From contig JAJXXW010000042.1 of NCBI GenBank assembly GCA_021780905.1, positions 146,001 through 210,000 of the forward strand: a DNA stretch of 64,000 bases. The letters are read 5' to 3'. Position 1 is the first letter of the stretch. The number at the start of each line of letters is the position of its first letter. The notes under the pieces were generated by a model, which was not told the DNA's origin, ran no database searches, and worked only from the letters and a program-made list of their open reading frames with translations. Positions 1-8,248 of the stretch are shown here, one piece after another. The stretch comes from a bacterium. Lineage in GTDB: Bacteria > Verrucomicrobiota > Verrucomicrobiia > Limisphaerales > UBA11358. The translations under genes and the position numbers were made by a program.

Positions 1-437
1 CCGCCGAGCGTGGCGCAGAATTGTTTGGCGGCAACCGCGTCGGAAAAGGTGCCGGCGGCGGCGGTCGGGATACCGTATTTCCCCATGAACCGCTGGGAGA
101 AAATCTTGGAAGACTCGAACTGCGCGGCCTTCCGGTTCACGCCCCAGATTTTGAGGCCGTGCTGCTGGAACAAATCCACGATGCCGAGCGCGAGCGGATT
201 GTCCGGACCAACGACCGTAAGATCAATTTTCTTGTCCTGCGCAAAGGCCAGCAGGCCGGGCAAATCCTCCGCGCCGAGGTTGACACAGTCCACGGCGCGG
301 TCTTTCCTGGCGAGCCGCTCCTGCGCGATGCCGGCGTTGCCGGGCGCGCACCACAGTTGCGCGGTGTGCGGCGATTGCGCGAGTTTCCAAACGAGGGCGT
401 GTTCGCGGCCGCCGGAGCCGATGACGAGAATTTTCAT
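1..437 (-). CDS. purD: Phosphoribosylamine-glycine ligase (GAR synthetase), N-terminal part
   Basis: PurD joins glycine to phosphoribosylamine in an ATP-dependent step of de novo purine synthesis in the cytoplasm. Reading back from the ATG at 437 gives about 145 residues that begin MKILVIGSGGREHAL, the glycine-rich N-terminal motif of the family. GPDNPLALGIVD follows, and the start of the ATP-grasp region (KIFSQRFMGKYGIPTA) comes near the window edge. The gene is cut by the window start, so about two thirds of a normal PurD (about 420 residues) lies outside. Another purine gene, purN, is at 12966-13589 on the same strand but not adjacent. The family assignment is firm. Confidence 0.93.
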   Translation of the reverse strand, partial: MKILVIGSGGREHALVWKLAQSPHTAQLWCAPGNAGIAQERLARKDRAVDCVNLGAEDLPGLLAFAQDKKIDLTVVGPDNPLALGIVDLFQQHGLKIWGVNRKAAQFESSKIFSQRFMGKYGIPTAAAGTFSDAVAAKQFCATLG

Positions 438-620
438 GCGCGCAGATTGAAGCAGGAACCGGGCGCGGAATCAATTTTCCTTCCCGGCGGCGGTCTCATC
501 GCGGAAAGGAACTCGAAAGCCCGGCGGCCGGCGCGAACTCGATCCCCTGCCCTTTTTGAGGTGGCATTCGGAAACCCAAGCGGGCGTCTTTTAGGCCGCC
601 CATGAATTATCCGAGGGGTT

Positions 621-1114
621 CTACGGCCCTTTGCGGACATCAATGGAAACCGCCTGCTGCTCGCGCCAGACTTGCGGCGGCACAGCTCCCGGAGCGGTCT
701 CGCTCCACCGGCGTTGCAAATCGCTCATCGTTTCCGCCGGTTTGCCCGCGCATTTCAAAATCACATCGCCGGCCACCAGTCCGGCCTTGGCCGCGGCACT
801 ACCGGCGGGAACCTCAACCACGCGCACGCCGACCTCGCCCGGCAGACCGGCAGCGAAAATTTCGTCCAAGCCGGCGACCGGCTTCACCGTCGCTCCGAGG
901 CATTCGGTCGGGCGCACATCACGTTTGTCTCTTTTGGATTGCTTTGCGGACGGCGGCCGTCCGACTTCCAGCCGGCCGGCTTCTCGACATAAAGGTGCAA
1001 CTCGCGGTCGCCGGCTTTTTTGTAAACGAGCGTCTCGCTGGTGAAATCGGCGGCCGATGCGGCCAGAACGAAGGCAGCCACCTGGGCCGTGAAGAATCGG
1101 GGGCGCATTCTCAT
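621..1114 (-). pseudogene. Broken secreted protein: esterase-type N-terminus joined out of frame to a PDZ domain
   Basis: From an ATG at 1114 the frame reads as a short signal-like leader (MRMRPRFFTAQVAAFVLAAS). It continues with ETLVYKKAGDRELHLYVEKP, which resembles the start of secreted alpha/beta-hydrolase (esterase) proteins. That frame stops at about 884. From about 905 down to the stop at 621 another frame encodes a PDZ-like domain, with GVRVVEVPAGSAAAKAGL then VAGDVILKCAGKPAETM. The catalytic core expected between them is missing, so this looks like an out-of-frame internal deletion. A simple sequencing error would not remove a whole domain. It lies 48 bp downstream of the glycosidase gene on the same strand. 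The hydrolase assignment of the N-terminus is tentative. Confidence 0.6.
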
Positions 1115-1161
1115 CAATGACGTTGGCCGGGACGAGACGGTTACGATGGTCGTCAAACGAT

Positions 1162-4100
1162 TCAAGGCACGGACACTTGCCCGACCGGCAGCAAACGCAC
1201 CGGTCCGAGCAGGCCGGATGGACTGAGTGGGTCGCCTTTTTTCCACAGCCGCCAACTGGTGAAACTGATGCGCCCGGCGGGACTCGGTTTGCCCTGCGGC
1301 AACCAATCGGGCCACGATTTGAGCGTGCCATTGGCATTGCGGTCGCTGTCCTCCGGCAAATTCTCATCGCCGATCTGGCGGTTGATCCACAGATTTGCCA
1401 CTTGGAGTTCCAGATGGTTTTCGCCGGGCTGCAGCGCGGAGGTAACCTCCACCTGATAGGGCGACTTCCAGAGAATGCCCAGGTCCTTGCCGTTCAAAAT
1501 CACCTTCGCCATCACTTTCACGTCACCCAAGTCGAGCACCAATTTGGTGTTCGCCGGCGGCGGCGGGGCCGGGAAGGTTGTTTGATAAACGACGGTGCCG
1601 GAATAATACTTGATGCCGGCCTCCGGGCGCCGGCTCCAGTCTTCCAACTGGTCAAACGTGACTTCACCCGGCCCGCCCAGTTTGGAATCAAATTGAACTT
1701 GCCACGGGCCGGCGATGGCCTGCGCCCTCGGCAGGGCGGGCACGTTCACCGTCCGGGACTTGCCGCTGGCCGTTTGCCATTCGTAGCTGCCGGCCAACGC
1801 GGCGGCCAGCACAAGGGTATCGCCGGTGTCGCCGGAAATTTCTGCGGGTGATCCCGGCAGGCTTGATCCGGCGGCAGCGGTTAGTTGTGGTTGGAAGAAC
1901 TCCTCGTCGTTGCCGGTAAACGTCCGCGTCTCAGCGTCAGCGGTGTATTGCACCGTGAGTGTTTTCACCACGCCATAGGCCGGGTCATCGCCTTCGGCCA
2001 GTTGCGCGACGGGCACATTGCGGTCGCCGCCGCCCACAATTTTCTGCAGCTTCGCCGTCACGTCCCGCGTCCGCGCCGGGTCGCCCGGCACGCCGTAGCT
2101 GGCCCGGAGGATTTTAATGTCGTTCGCCGGCGTTGCCTGCCGGGCCGACGGTTCCTGCAACGACCATTCCAATTTTCCCTCATGCCGCAGGGCCACCACC
2201 GGATCCAGCCCGGCGGACGATTTCCGAAACACCACGAACACCGAGCCGCTCGGCTCCAGGCGCAACGCCACGCGGGTCACGCCGTTCGTTTCCACAAAGG
2301 CCATTGAATTTTCCAGGCGGCCGCTGTCCGGCCACCACAGTTCCGGCTGCTTGCCGCTGACCCGGAAACTGGCCACGGCTTCGACGCCCTGTTTAGTCTC
2401 GGGGTTGGCCACGAAATACACGTCGGCGTCGCCGATGCGCCGATGGATGAACCGCAGCAACGGCGCGGAGGAGAAATCCGGCGGCACACCGCGCGCGGCG
2501 AGAAATTCCTGCGCCGTCTTGCCCGTGAGAATTTTTCCCGAAGCCCACAGCGCGGCGGCGGTCGTTTGAACTTTTTCATCCCCCGCGCCCAGGTCCGCCA
2601 AACTGGGCGATTTGCGCGGCGGCGTGGCGGGACCGACAACCATCGCGCCGTCGTCGGCCAGTTGCTTGATTTTGGCCAGCAAGGCGGGTGTCATGGTCTC
2701 GACGGCCGGCAACACCAGCGCGCGGTAATTCATCCCGTCGGGCAGGACGATCCGCCCGTTCTTCACGCTCATGCGCTTCAGCACCACCTCCGCCGAACAG
2801 CCATCCCAGTCGTAGCCGCTCCGAATATGCGGCGCAATTTCGGCTTCCGGCGGCGCCTGGAACCGGCGCGGCGCACCTTCCGGGGCGAGGTAGGCAATGT
2901 CCGCAACATATTGGCCCTGCTGCAAAATACTCTGGCACCGCGCCAGATATTCATGCCAGGCTTTGGATTGTTCCCACCACGTTTCGGTGCGTTCGTAGTG
3001 CAGGCCCCACGGTCCCATGCTCATGCCGGGCGCGGCGTTGGTCCACGGCTGCGCGGCGAACCGGTGAAAAACAAACCGGTTGATGCCTTCGCAAAACGCC
3101 CAGTCGCCGAGGTCCTTGATGTTGCCGGGATAACTTTGCCATTTTTCGTCATTGCTGGAAGTGAAGGATTCCGCGCCGATGATCCGCTTGCCGTAGGTAT
3201 GCCCGGCGGAGGTCATTTCCGTGCAGCTATAGGCCGCGCCATATTTGCCCCACGCCCAAAATTCGCCCATCGGTTCATCGCACTGGCCGGCATACGCCAT
3301 GTCGTCCGCCGGCTCGCTGTCGTATGCCTCAATGGTCAGCCGCAGGCCGTTCTGGCGGGCCAGCCGGCGGAATTCACCGGCGTAGTTGTCCACGAGCAAA
3401 TCCGACACGGTCTGGCGCAAATCCCAGAGTAATCGTTCGGAAATTTCCCGGCTGCCGACGATGTGTCCGGCGAACACCGGCAGGAACGGCAGAATATCAT
3501 AGCCTCGCCGGCGCTTGAATTCCTCGCGCATCTGCGGCGTCCAGTTTTGCGAGCCGACCTCCCAACTGTCAATGTGGACGCCCACCAGCGCCTGGTTCTG
3601 GCCGGTCAACGCCCGGTTCCGCTCGACGATCCGGCCCAGCAGATGGTCAAACTGGAACTTGGCGGCCGCCGCGTTGAGTTTGTCACATTCCAGCCCCAGA
3701 CCGGCCGCCGGCGCCGGATGATTCATCACGCCGGTGGTGGTGTGACCGAAACGCATGATGGTCCAGTGGCCGGCCGGCACGTCCCAGGTGAGTTTGCCGG
3801 TCGCGTCCATTTGCGCGCTCAGGTCCACAATCTGATCGCGCGAAATCGCGACACCGGCCGGCGCGGCCGGCCAGTCGGCCGGAGCGGAAGGAAATTGATG
3901 CGTCGCCACCGCAGACTTATCACGGAAGTTTTCCAAGCGGTAACGCCCGCCCTTGTCGCCCGGCGGCGTGAGAAATGCCACCACGGCGATGTCGCGGTAG
4001 TAATTCATCTTCGCCGCCGGCTGCGGCAGCGCGCCCTCAAATTTCCGCCCGCCGTCCACGGGGGTTTCGTTCCAGACGACGCGCTGCATGGAGAGTTCGG

Positions 4101-4485
4101 GTGTGATCCACGGCCCACCGCTGCCGCACCAGCCGGCGTCGTTGTTCATGTTGATTTCCAAACCGAGCCGTTTTGCCTCGTGGCAGGCATGGGAAAACAG
4201 GTCCATCCACAACGGCCCGGCGAAATGCGCCGGACCTTTTGGCGCGCCCTGATCCACCTCCATGTAAAGCGCGCCGCCGATGCCGACGCGCGCCATGGCC
4301 TCAAAATCAGCGGTGATGCCTTCCTTCGTGAGGTTTCCGTTGAGCGGAAACCAATACACCCACGGACGCGCGGACGCGGGCGGCTGCTGGAAACTGACGG
4401 CCAGCGGATCGTCCGGCACAGCCCAGGCGGGAAGCATGAGGCTGAACAAAGTTGAAGCTAAAACGAGCAGGTGTGGTCGTTTCAT
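1162..4485 (-). CDS. Secreted glycoside hydrolase, GH106 (alpha-L-rhamnosidase)-like
   Basis: A predicted exported enzyme of about 1,107 residues that would release rhamnose-type sugars from plant or algal polysaccharides. I chose the ATG at 4485 (MKRPHLLVLASTLFSLMLPA), because the residues before it do not extend a signal peptide and this start gives a clean one ending near AWA. The segment around residues 35-125 (RPWVYWFPLNGNLTKEGI, then INMNNDAGWCGSGGPWI) is characteristic of the GH106 family as I know it. The last 150 residues look like a beta-sandwich sugar-binding module (KVILNGKDLGILWKSPYQVE). It is probably monocistronic, with a broken gene downstream. Family level is likely; substrate is inferred. 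Confidence 0.82.
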   Translation of the reverse strand: MKRPHLLVLASTLFSLMLPAWAVPDDPLAVSFQQPPASARPWVYWFPLNGNLTKEGITADFEAMARVGIGGALYMEVDQGAPKGPAHFAGPLWMDLFSHACHEAKRLGLEINMNNDAGWCGSGGPWITPELSMQRVVWNETPVDGGRKFEGALPQPAAKMNYYRDIAVVAFLTPPGDKGGRYRLENFRDKSAVATHQFPSAPADWPAAPAGVAISRDQIVDLSAQMDATGKLTWDVPAGHWTIMRFGHTTTGVMNHPAPAAGLGLECDKLNAAAAKFQFDHLLGRIVERNRALTGQNQALVGVHIDSWEVGSQNWTPQMREEFKRRRGYDILPFLPVFAGHIVGSREISERLLWDLRQTVSDLLVDNYAGEFRRLARQNGLRLTIEAYDSEPADDMAYAGQCDEPMGEFWAWGKYGAAYSCTEMTSAGHTYGKRIIGAESFTSSNDEKWQSYPGNIKDLGDWAFCEGINRFVFHRFAAQPWTNAAPGMSMGPWGLHYERTETWWEQSKAWHEYLARCQSILQQGQYVADIAYLAPEGAPRRFQAPPEAEIAPHIRSGYDWDGCSAEVVLKRMSVKNGRIVLPDGMNYRALVLPAVETMTPALLAKIKQLADDGAMVVGPATPPRKSPSLADLGAGDEKVQTTAAALWASGKILTGKTAQEFLAARGVPPDFSSAPLLRFIHRRIGDADVYFVANPETKQGVEAVASFRVSGKQPELWWPDSGRLENSMAFVETNGVTRVALRLEPSGSVFVVFRKSSAGLDPVVALRHEGKLEWSLQEPSARQATPANDIKILRASYGVPGDPARTRDVTAKLQKIVGGGDRNVPVAQLAEGDDPAYGVVKTLTVQYTADAETRTFTGNDEEFFQPQLTAAAGSSLPGSPAEISGDTGDTLVLAAALAGSYEWQTASGKSRTVNVPALPRAQAIAGPWQVQFDSKLGGPGEVTFDQLEDWSRRPEAGIKYYSGTVVYQTTFPAPPPPANTKLVLDLGDVKVMAKVILNGKDLGILWKSPYQVEVTSALQPGENHLELQVANLWINRQIGDENLPEDSDRNANGTLKSWPDWLPQGKPSPAGRISFTSWRLWKKGDPLSPSGLLGPVRLLPVGQVSVP

Positions 4486-4797
4486 AATGTAGTCAGACAA
4501 TCCATTTCTTGGAATGCTCGGCCCAGCGCGAGGACACCCGCTTCAATGCCGGCGGCAATCCCGGAAATTCAAGCGCGCTGGATCAAAAATGGAGTCTCTT
4601 CCAGCCGACCATGGACTGCAAGAGATTTTCCCGCACCGGCAACTTCACCCCGTAGCCCTGCAGTCAAATCGGACCAGTCTTATACAACGCTTTTTACTTT
4701 CGCAGGACGATTTCGAAATCGTAGCTGCCGGCATCCAGCGGCTAAATCAGCCGGCTCCAAGCCGCGCCCGCCGCATTGGTGTCGGCCCGTTGATCGT
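4486..4797. other. Intergenic stretch without a convincing gene
   Basis: About 310 bp between the glycosidase start and the transposase remnant. Frames here are open only in short pieces with no recognisable motif. It may contain further decayed parts of the insertion sequence whose 3' end is seen just downstream, and the promoter of the glycosidase gene. Confidence 0.4.
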
Positions 4798-4942
4798 GAC
4801 CAGAAAGAGTTGGGGCGCGGCTTCGGCAGTGTTCAGGAATTGGTGTAGAGCATCACCGGCTACCTGGCCGAACGCCATCTGTGTCCCAAACGCTACGTCT
4901 GGAAAGCTCAAGGGCCGAGATTCTGGCCAAAATCTAACGATG
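4798..4942 (+). mobile_element. Remnant of an IS630-family transposase (C-terminal end)
   Basis: Reading the plus strand from 4798 gives DQKELGRGFGSVQELV, a TAG stop (4846-4848), then in the same frame SITGYLAERHLCPKRYVWKA. A one-base shift near 4912 continues as AEILAKI. This run matches the C-terminal pattern of IS630-type transposases (R-R-G-x-F-x-S-V-x-E-L, Y-x-x-x-x-N-x-x-P-x-x-[FY]-V-W, then x-x-I-L-x-K-I). It carries a stop and a frameshift and has no upstream catalytic part, so it is a dead fragment. Recognised by motif only. Confidence 0.5.
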
Positions 4943-4959
4943 GGATCACAGCCGATGGA

Positions 4960-5343
4960 TCAGAGCCGTTCGCGTCCGCCGTAGCCGGTTTCCAGGTCGT
5001 GCCAGAATTCCACCTTGTCCTCGTCGGCTTCCCAACACAGAAAAACCTCCTTGCCGCCGATGAGCGTCGGAAAATCCACCAAGCCGCGCGAAAGATCCTT
5101 GATGAAAATCTCCCGCCGCTGGAACTCGGCGAGGATGTTCTGCATCCCGGCCAGCGCGCGAATCCATTGGTTGACGGTCTCGCCGCCGGTGTCCTGGCCC
5201 TCGGTGTTAAGGCCGCCGAGGCGTTGGTCGTAGCGCTCCACTTCCGTGCGCAGGCGGTTCAGTTCCTTGAGCCAGTCGCGCAACTGGGGCACGAGCGCCT
5301 GTGCCTCGTCGCGGGTGTAATGTTTTTGAAAACGGTGGGGCAT
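4960..5343 (-). CDS. DUF2203 family protein
   Basis: A 127-residue cytoplasmic protein of unknown function. It begins MPHRFQKHYTRDEAQALVPQ, the typical opening of DUF2203, in which a YT-x-x-E-A segment precedes a long amphipathic helix (LRDWLKELNRLRTEVERYDQ). It ends with the conserved part containing KDLSRGLVDFPTLIGGKEVF and LCWEADEDKVEFWHDLE. The ATG at 5343 is preferred over an upstream in-frame one at 5403, because the extra residues would lie across a terminator hairpin. Length fits the family. No function can be inferred from neighbours. Confidence 0.85.
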   Translation of the reverse strand: MPHRFQKHYTRDEAQALVPQLRDWLKELNRLRTEVERYDQRLGGLNTEGQDTGGETVNQWIRALAGMQNILAEFQRREIFIKDLSRGLVDFPTLIGGKEVFLCWEADEDKVEFWHDLETGYGGRERL

Positions 5344-5346
5344 GGC

Positions 5347-5391
5347 AAAAAAAACCGTCCGCGATGGCTGCGTGGCAACCGCCGCGAACGG
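5347..5391 (-). terminator. Intrinsic terminator after the 33-residue basic peptide gene
   Basis: On the minus strand CCGTTCGCG (5391-5383) pairs with CGCGGACGG (5363-5355), with one G-T pair, and is followed by eight Ts (5354-5347). It lies about 27 bp downstream of the small basic gene and just upstream of the DUF2203 start, so it can separate the two or attenuate read-through. Confidence 0.6.
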
Positions 5392-5417
5392 CTGTGAAAT
5401 CACAGGGCGACGGCAGA

Positions 5418-5519
5418 TTACTTCTGCCAGGTGCGCTTCTTGTGACGGTTCAAGCGCAGCTTCTTGCGCCGTTTGTGTTTGTTGATTTTTGCCTTACGGC
5501 GTTTTTTCAGTGATCCCAT
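5418..5519 (-). CDS. 33-residue basic protein, AURKAIP1/COX24-type (bS22-like) ribosome-associated peptide
   Basis: A very short gene easily missed by gene callers. From the ATG at 5519 it encodes 33 residues: [20 protein letters not shown] followed by [13 protein letters not shown]. This is almost entirely Lys, Arg and His, and matches the small AURKAIP1/COX24-domain proteins (MGS-x-K-K-R-R-K-x-x-x-x-K-H-[KR]-[KR]) found with bacterial, plastid and mitochondrial ribosomes. It probably binds rRNA in the small subunit. A hairpin with a T run lies just downstream, consistent with a separate small transcript. The family call rests on composition and motif, without a search. Confidence 0.8.
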   Translation of the reverse strand: MGSLKKRRKAKINKHKRRKKLRLNRHKKRTWQK

Positions 5520-5573
5520 AATTGGATGTGGAGATTATGTAACAAATCCGCGCGCCAAACGCCAAACAATTTT

Positions 5574-6104
5574 TCATGCAAAATCTTTGGCCGTCAAACC
5601 CGATGCCCCTGATGCCGGTGGTTTTGAAATGTTTTTAACGAGACACCACCCAAAAAAGACAGCCAGCAAATTGAATAAAGCTAGAACCACAAAAAGAGTT
5701 TGGTCGCTGCTGTCTATCCCGGCGATTAGCACTGAATCCGCCGGATTTTGAGGATTGTAAAAAACCCGAACCTGCAATCCAACCGGACGAGCCGCCACCT
5801 GTTGTTCAGCCCAATCATGGGTCGAAAACATTTTTGTGTAACGAAGATGCGTCCCTTCAAATGGCTGGCCGTTCACTTCAAAATGATATGCCAAATCCAC
5901 ACCATAACTGGTGTGGGATGCATAGCCAGAACCGGTTCGGCTCATTGTATTCTTACTTGTGACTGCACTGCGAGTGATCAAACCGGTTGTGTTCGGATAA
6001 TTTCGAGATTCGAATTGCAGGAGCAAATTTCTTATGAAGAAAAAATCCAAGGCAAGGATTACGATTATACCAATTAAAAGGAGAATTGAGTTCAGAGGCC
6101 TCAT
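5574..6104 (-). CDS. DUF3592 family membrane protein
   Basis: A 176-residue protein with an N-terminal membrane segment (about residues 6-27, SILLLIGIIVILALDFFFIR) and a second one near residues 138-160 (LFVVLALFNLLAVFFGWCLV). Between them is a beta-rich extracytoplasmic domain containing VDLAYHFEVNGQPFEGTHLR and VRVFYNPQNPADSVLIAG, the pattern of DUF3592 (Y-x-Y-x-V-x-G then V-x-V-x-Y-x-P-x-x-P). Function is unknown. It lies 9 bp downstream of hisG on the same strand, so it may be co-transcribed, but no functional link to histidine synthesis is evident. Confidence 0.8.
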   Translation of the reverse strand: MRPLNSILLLIGIIVILALDFFFIRNLLLQFESRNYPNTTGLITRSAVTSKNTMSRTGSGYASHTSYGVDLAYHFEVNGQPFEGTHLRYTKMFSTHDWAEQQVAARPVGLQVRVFYNPQNPADSVLIAGIDSSDQTLFVVLALFNLLAVFFGWCLVKNISKPPASGASGLTAKDFA

Positions 6105-6113
6105 CTTCTCGAA

Positions 6114-6989
6114 TCAATAAACCACCTTGTTGAGCGGATACTCGATGATGCCTTCCGCGCCGGCGGCCTTGAGCTGCGGAATCAGCTCGCGCACGATCTT
6201 TTCGTCAATGATCGTCTCCACCGCGACCCAGCCCTTGAGGCTCAGGTTCGCGATGGTGGGATTGCGCAGCGCGGGCAAATCCGCCAGCAGCTTCGCCAGA
6301 TTTTTTTCCGCGATGTTCATCTTCAAGCCGACGAGCGCCTCGGCGTCCAGCGCGCCCTTGAGCAGCAACGCCATCGTCTCGATCTTCCGACGTTTCCATG
6401 GATTTTTCCACGCCTCCACGTTGGCGATCAGGCGCGGCGTGGAGCTGAGGAGTTCGTCCACGATGCGCAGCTTGTTCGCGCGCAGCGAGGAACCGGTCTC
6501 GGTCACGTCCACGATGGCGTCCACCAGTTCGTGGGCTTTCGTTTCGGTCGCGCCCCAGGAAAATTCCACCTCGGCCTTCACGCCATTCTTTTTGAGATAG
6601 CGCTTGGTGAGGTTGACGACTTCGGTGGCGATGCGTTTGCCCTGCAAATCTTTCACCGACTTCACCGGCGAATTCTCCGGCACGCACAACACCCAGCGCG
6701 CGGGGCGGCGGGAAACTTTGCTGAACAGAAATTCGCCGACCTCGTGCACCTTGGAACCGTTTTCCATGACCCAATCGTGGCCGGTGATGCCGCAATCGAG
6801 ATAGCCGTGCTCGACATAGCGGGAAATCTCCTGCGCGCGGAACATGCGGATGTCGAGTTCCTCGTCGTCCACGTAAGGGACATAGGAGCGGCTGCTGACG
6901 GTGATGTTGTAGCCCGCCTTGGCCAGCTTCTGGATGGCGGCTTCCTGCAAACTGCCCTTGGGCAGACCGAATTTCAGTTTCTTGCTCAT
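6114..6989 (-). CDS. hisG: ATP phosphoribosyltransferase, long form
   Basis: HisG condenses ATP with PRPP, the first committed step of histidine synthesis. The protein is 291 residues from the ATG at 6989 (MSKKLKFGLPKGSLQEAAIQ), which fits the long HisG type with its own C-terminal regulatory domain and no need for HisZ. LDCGITGHDWVMENG and the PRPP-binding stretch DAIVDVTETGSSLRANKLRI are visible. The C-terminal domain ends KAAGAEGIIEYPLNKVVY. A longer open frame reaches 7157 but the added residues are not HisG-like. The first 46 bases of the gene, with the 7 bases before it, are repeated at 8026-8078. Other his genes are not in the window. Confidence 0.95.
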   Translation of the reverse strand: MSKKLKFGLPKGSLQEAAIQKLAKAGYNITVSSRSYVPYVDDEELDIRMFRAQEISRYVEHGYLDCGITGHDWVMENGSKVHEVGEFLFSKVSRRPARWVLCVPENSPVKSVKDLQGKRIATEVVNLTKRYLKKNGVKAEVEFSWGATETKAHELVDAIVDVTETGSSLRANKLRIVDELLSSTPRLIANVEAWKNPWKRRKIETMALLLKGALDAEALVGLKMNIAEKNLAKLLADLPALRNPTIANLSLKGWVAVETIIDEKIVRELIPQLKAAGAEGIIEYPLNKVVY

Positions 6990-6996
6990 GACAAAT
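6944..6996. repeat. 53-bp direct repeat, copy 1 (start of hisG)
   Basis: The 53 bases from 6944 to 6996, covering the hisG start codon and its first 15 codons, occur again without mismatch at 8026-8078. The segment between the copies carries the nucleotidyltransferase gene pair. Confidence 0.95.
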
Positions 6997-7110
6997 ACAG
7001 AAATGATGCCTGATGTTGGCACGGCAAGGCGAATACTTTTTGCCATAAGGCCAAACCAAAAAAACACAGACGGCTCCAACAGGGAAACGGTCAGCGCACA
7101 ATAAATCTGC

Positions 7111-7368
7111 CTACCCCCGCCGTGCCAGCGCCTCCAGTTTTTCCAGCGATAACACATCGCCGCCGCGCAAAAAGAAGCGGGTGATTTGCTCCCGCAAAGT
7201 CCGGTAGAGCGCCGGGTCAGTCTGTGCCAGCTCCACCGGCACGTCCCGCCGGGCGAAACGCGCCAGCGCCGCCAGCGCCGCCCATTGTTTCCGGTGCCAA
7301 TACACCGCCACCAAATCCGGGCTGGCCAGCAGTTCGCGGGCGATCAATTCCTCTTCACGCGCATTCAT
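7111..7368 (-). CDS. Small protein of unknown function, coupled to a nucleotidyltransferase gene
   Basis: An 85-residue protein from the ATG at 7368 (MNAREEELIARELLASPDLV). It is largely helical, ends with a KLEALARRG tail, and has no signal peptide or membrane segment. I do not recognise the family. Its start overlaps the last 4 bases of the upstream nucleotidyltransferase gene (ATGA), so the two are probably translated together and may form a two-component module. Such pairs can act as toxin-antitoxin units, but nothing in this sequence proves it. The pair sits between two copies of a 53-bp hisG repeat, suggesting insertion. Confidence 0.6.
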   Translation of the reverse strand: MNAREEELIARELLASPDLVAVYWHRKQWAALAALARFARRDVPVELAQTDPALYRTLREQITRFFLRGGDVLSLEKLEALARRG

Positions 7369-7913
7369 GGTTTCAAGACTGCCAGATAGACCAGATTTTC
7401 CGAGGCCCGTTCGCACGCCGGGGCTTCAAACCGCGCCACGATTTCACGCACCCGGTTCAAATCCGGGCGGTGATGGCTTACTAAAAACTGAATGTCCGCC
7501 AAATCCTTCGGTTCGGCGCGAATGAGTTTGGCGGCAATCAAATTTTCCACGGGCGGACGGTAAAGGTGCAATCGCCCGAGGCGTTCAATGAATACCGGTT
7601 CAAACGCGCCCAACTGCGTCAAACCCGGTTCCACCAGTTGCAGATAAGGCCGGTTGGGTTCCAACGTCTGCTTGGGGTCAAACAGCAGTCCGGCCTTTTC
7701 CGCCGCCCGCTGCAATTCCAGCCGGTCAAAATCGCTGGCCGGCTTCCAGATGTCCAAATCCGCCGATGTGCGGCCATCCATCCCGCCGAACAGACACGCC
7801 GCCGACCCGATGAGACACAGCCGGATTGGAACGCCGGTGGGGGGCAGCGCCTGCGCCAGATCCGCCAATACCACCGACCACGCCGCGCCATCCAAGTGAA
7901 GTTTTAAGGCCAT
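7365..7913 (-). CDS. Nucleotidyltransferase-fold protein (DUF6036/AbiEii-like)
   Basis: A 182-residue protein with a nucleotidyltransferase signature: RLCLIGSAACLFGG then RTSADLDIW, i.e. a G-S turn followed by a D-x-D metal site. ENLIAAKLIRAEPKDLADIQ in the C-terminal half is the K-x-x-R-x-x-x-K-D-x-x-D-I pattern seen in AbiEii and related proteins. These enzymes transfer nucleotides to RNA or protein targets and are often the toxic half of abortive-infection or toxin-antitoxin pairs; that role is inferred here. The next gene (7111-7368) overlaps by 4 bp. No AbiEi-like HTH antitoxin is visible. Confidence 0.7.
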   Translation of the reverse strand: MALKLHLDGAAWSVVLADLAQALPPTGVPIRLCLIGSAACLFGGMDGRTSADLDIWKPASDFDRLELQRAAEKAGLLFDPKQTLEPNRPYLQLVEPGLTQLGAFEPVFIERLGRLHLYRPPVENLIAAKLIRAEPKDLADIQFLVSHHRPDLNRVREIVARFEAPACERASENLVYLAVLKP

Positions 7914-8025
7914 AGCAACGCCGCCAGCATATCAAAAACACCCGAAAAATCAAATCCAGACGCTGCCAACTCCCGCTAACGCCGACGCAAAAAACAAACC
8001 GCCGCCACATGTGAGCTGGCGGCGG

Positions 8026-8078
8026 CCTGCAAACTGCCCTTGGGCAGACCGAATTTCAGTTTCTTGCTCATGACAAAT
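8026..8078. repeat. 53-bp direct repeat, copy 2
   Basis: Perfect copy of 6944-6996, including an orphan hisG start codon (minus strand, 8071-8069) that now reads into nothing. The flanking bases (GGCGGC just before the repeat) are partly alike too, which suggests a duplication junction. Confidence 0.95.
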
Positions 8079-8084
8079 TTTTCC

Positions 8085-8135
8085 GGTAGGGCGAACCTGC
8101 TAGTTCGCCGGCGGCGCAGCCGCACCTGCCTTACC
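8085..8135. repeat. Dispersed palindromic element (GGTAGGGC type)
   Basis: Outer arms GGTAGGGC (8085-8092) and GCCTTACC (8128-8135) pair with one mismatch. An inner hairpin GGCGAAC/GTTCGCC lies at 8090-8109. It has the same layout as the elements at 12391-12466 and 16337-16416. Confidence 0.6.
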
Positions 8136-8248
8136 AATCTTGTTGCCGAGCATAAACTATTTCACTGCGGTTAAACAATCTGAATTCGGAATCCATCTGG
8201 CAAAAAGAACCGGCTTGAATTTTGCCGCCGTTGGCCTATGGTTGCGCC

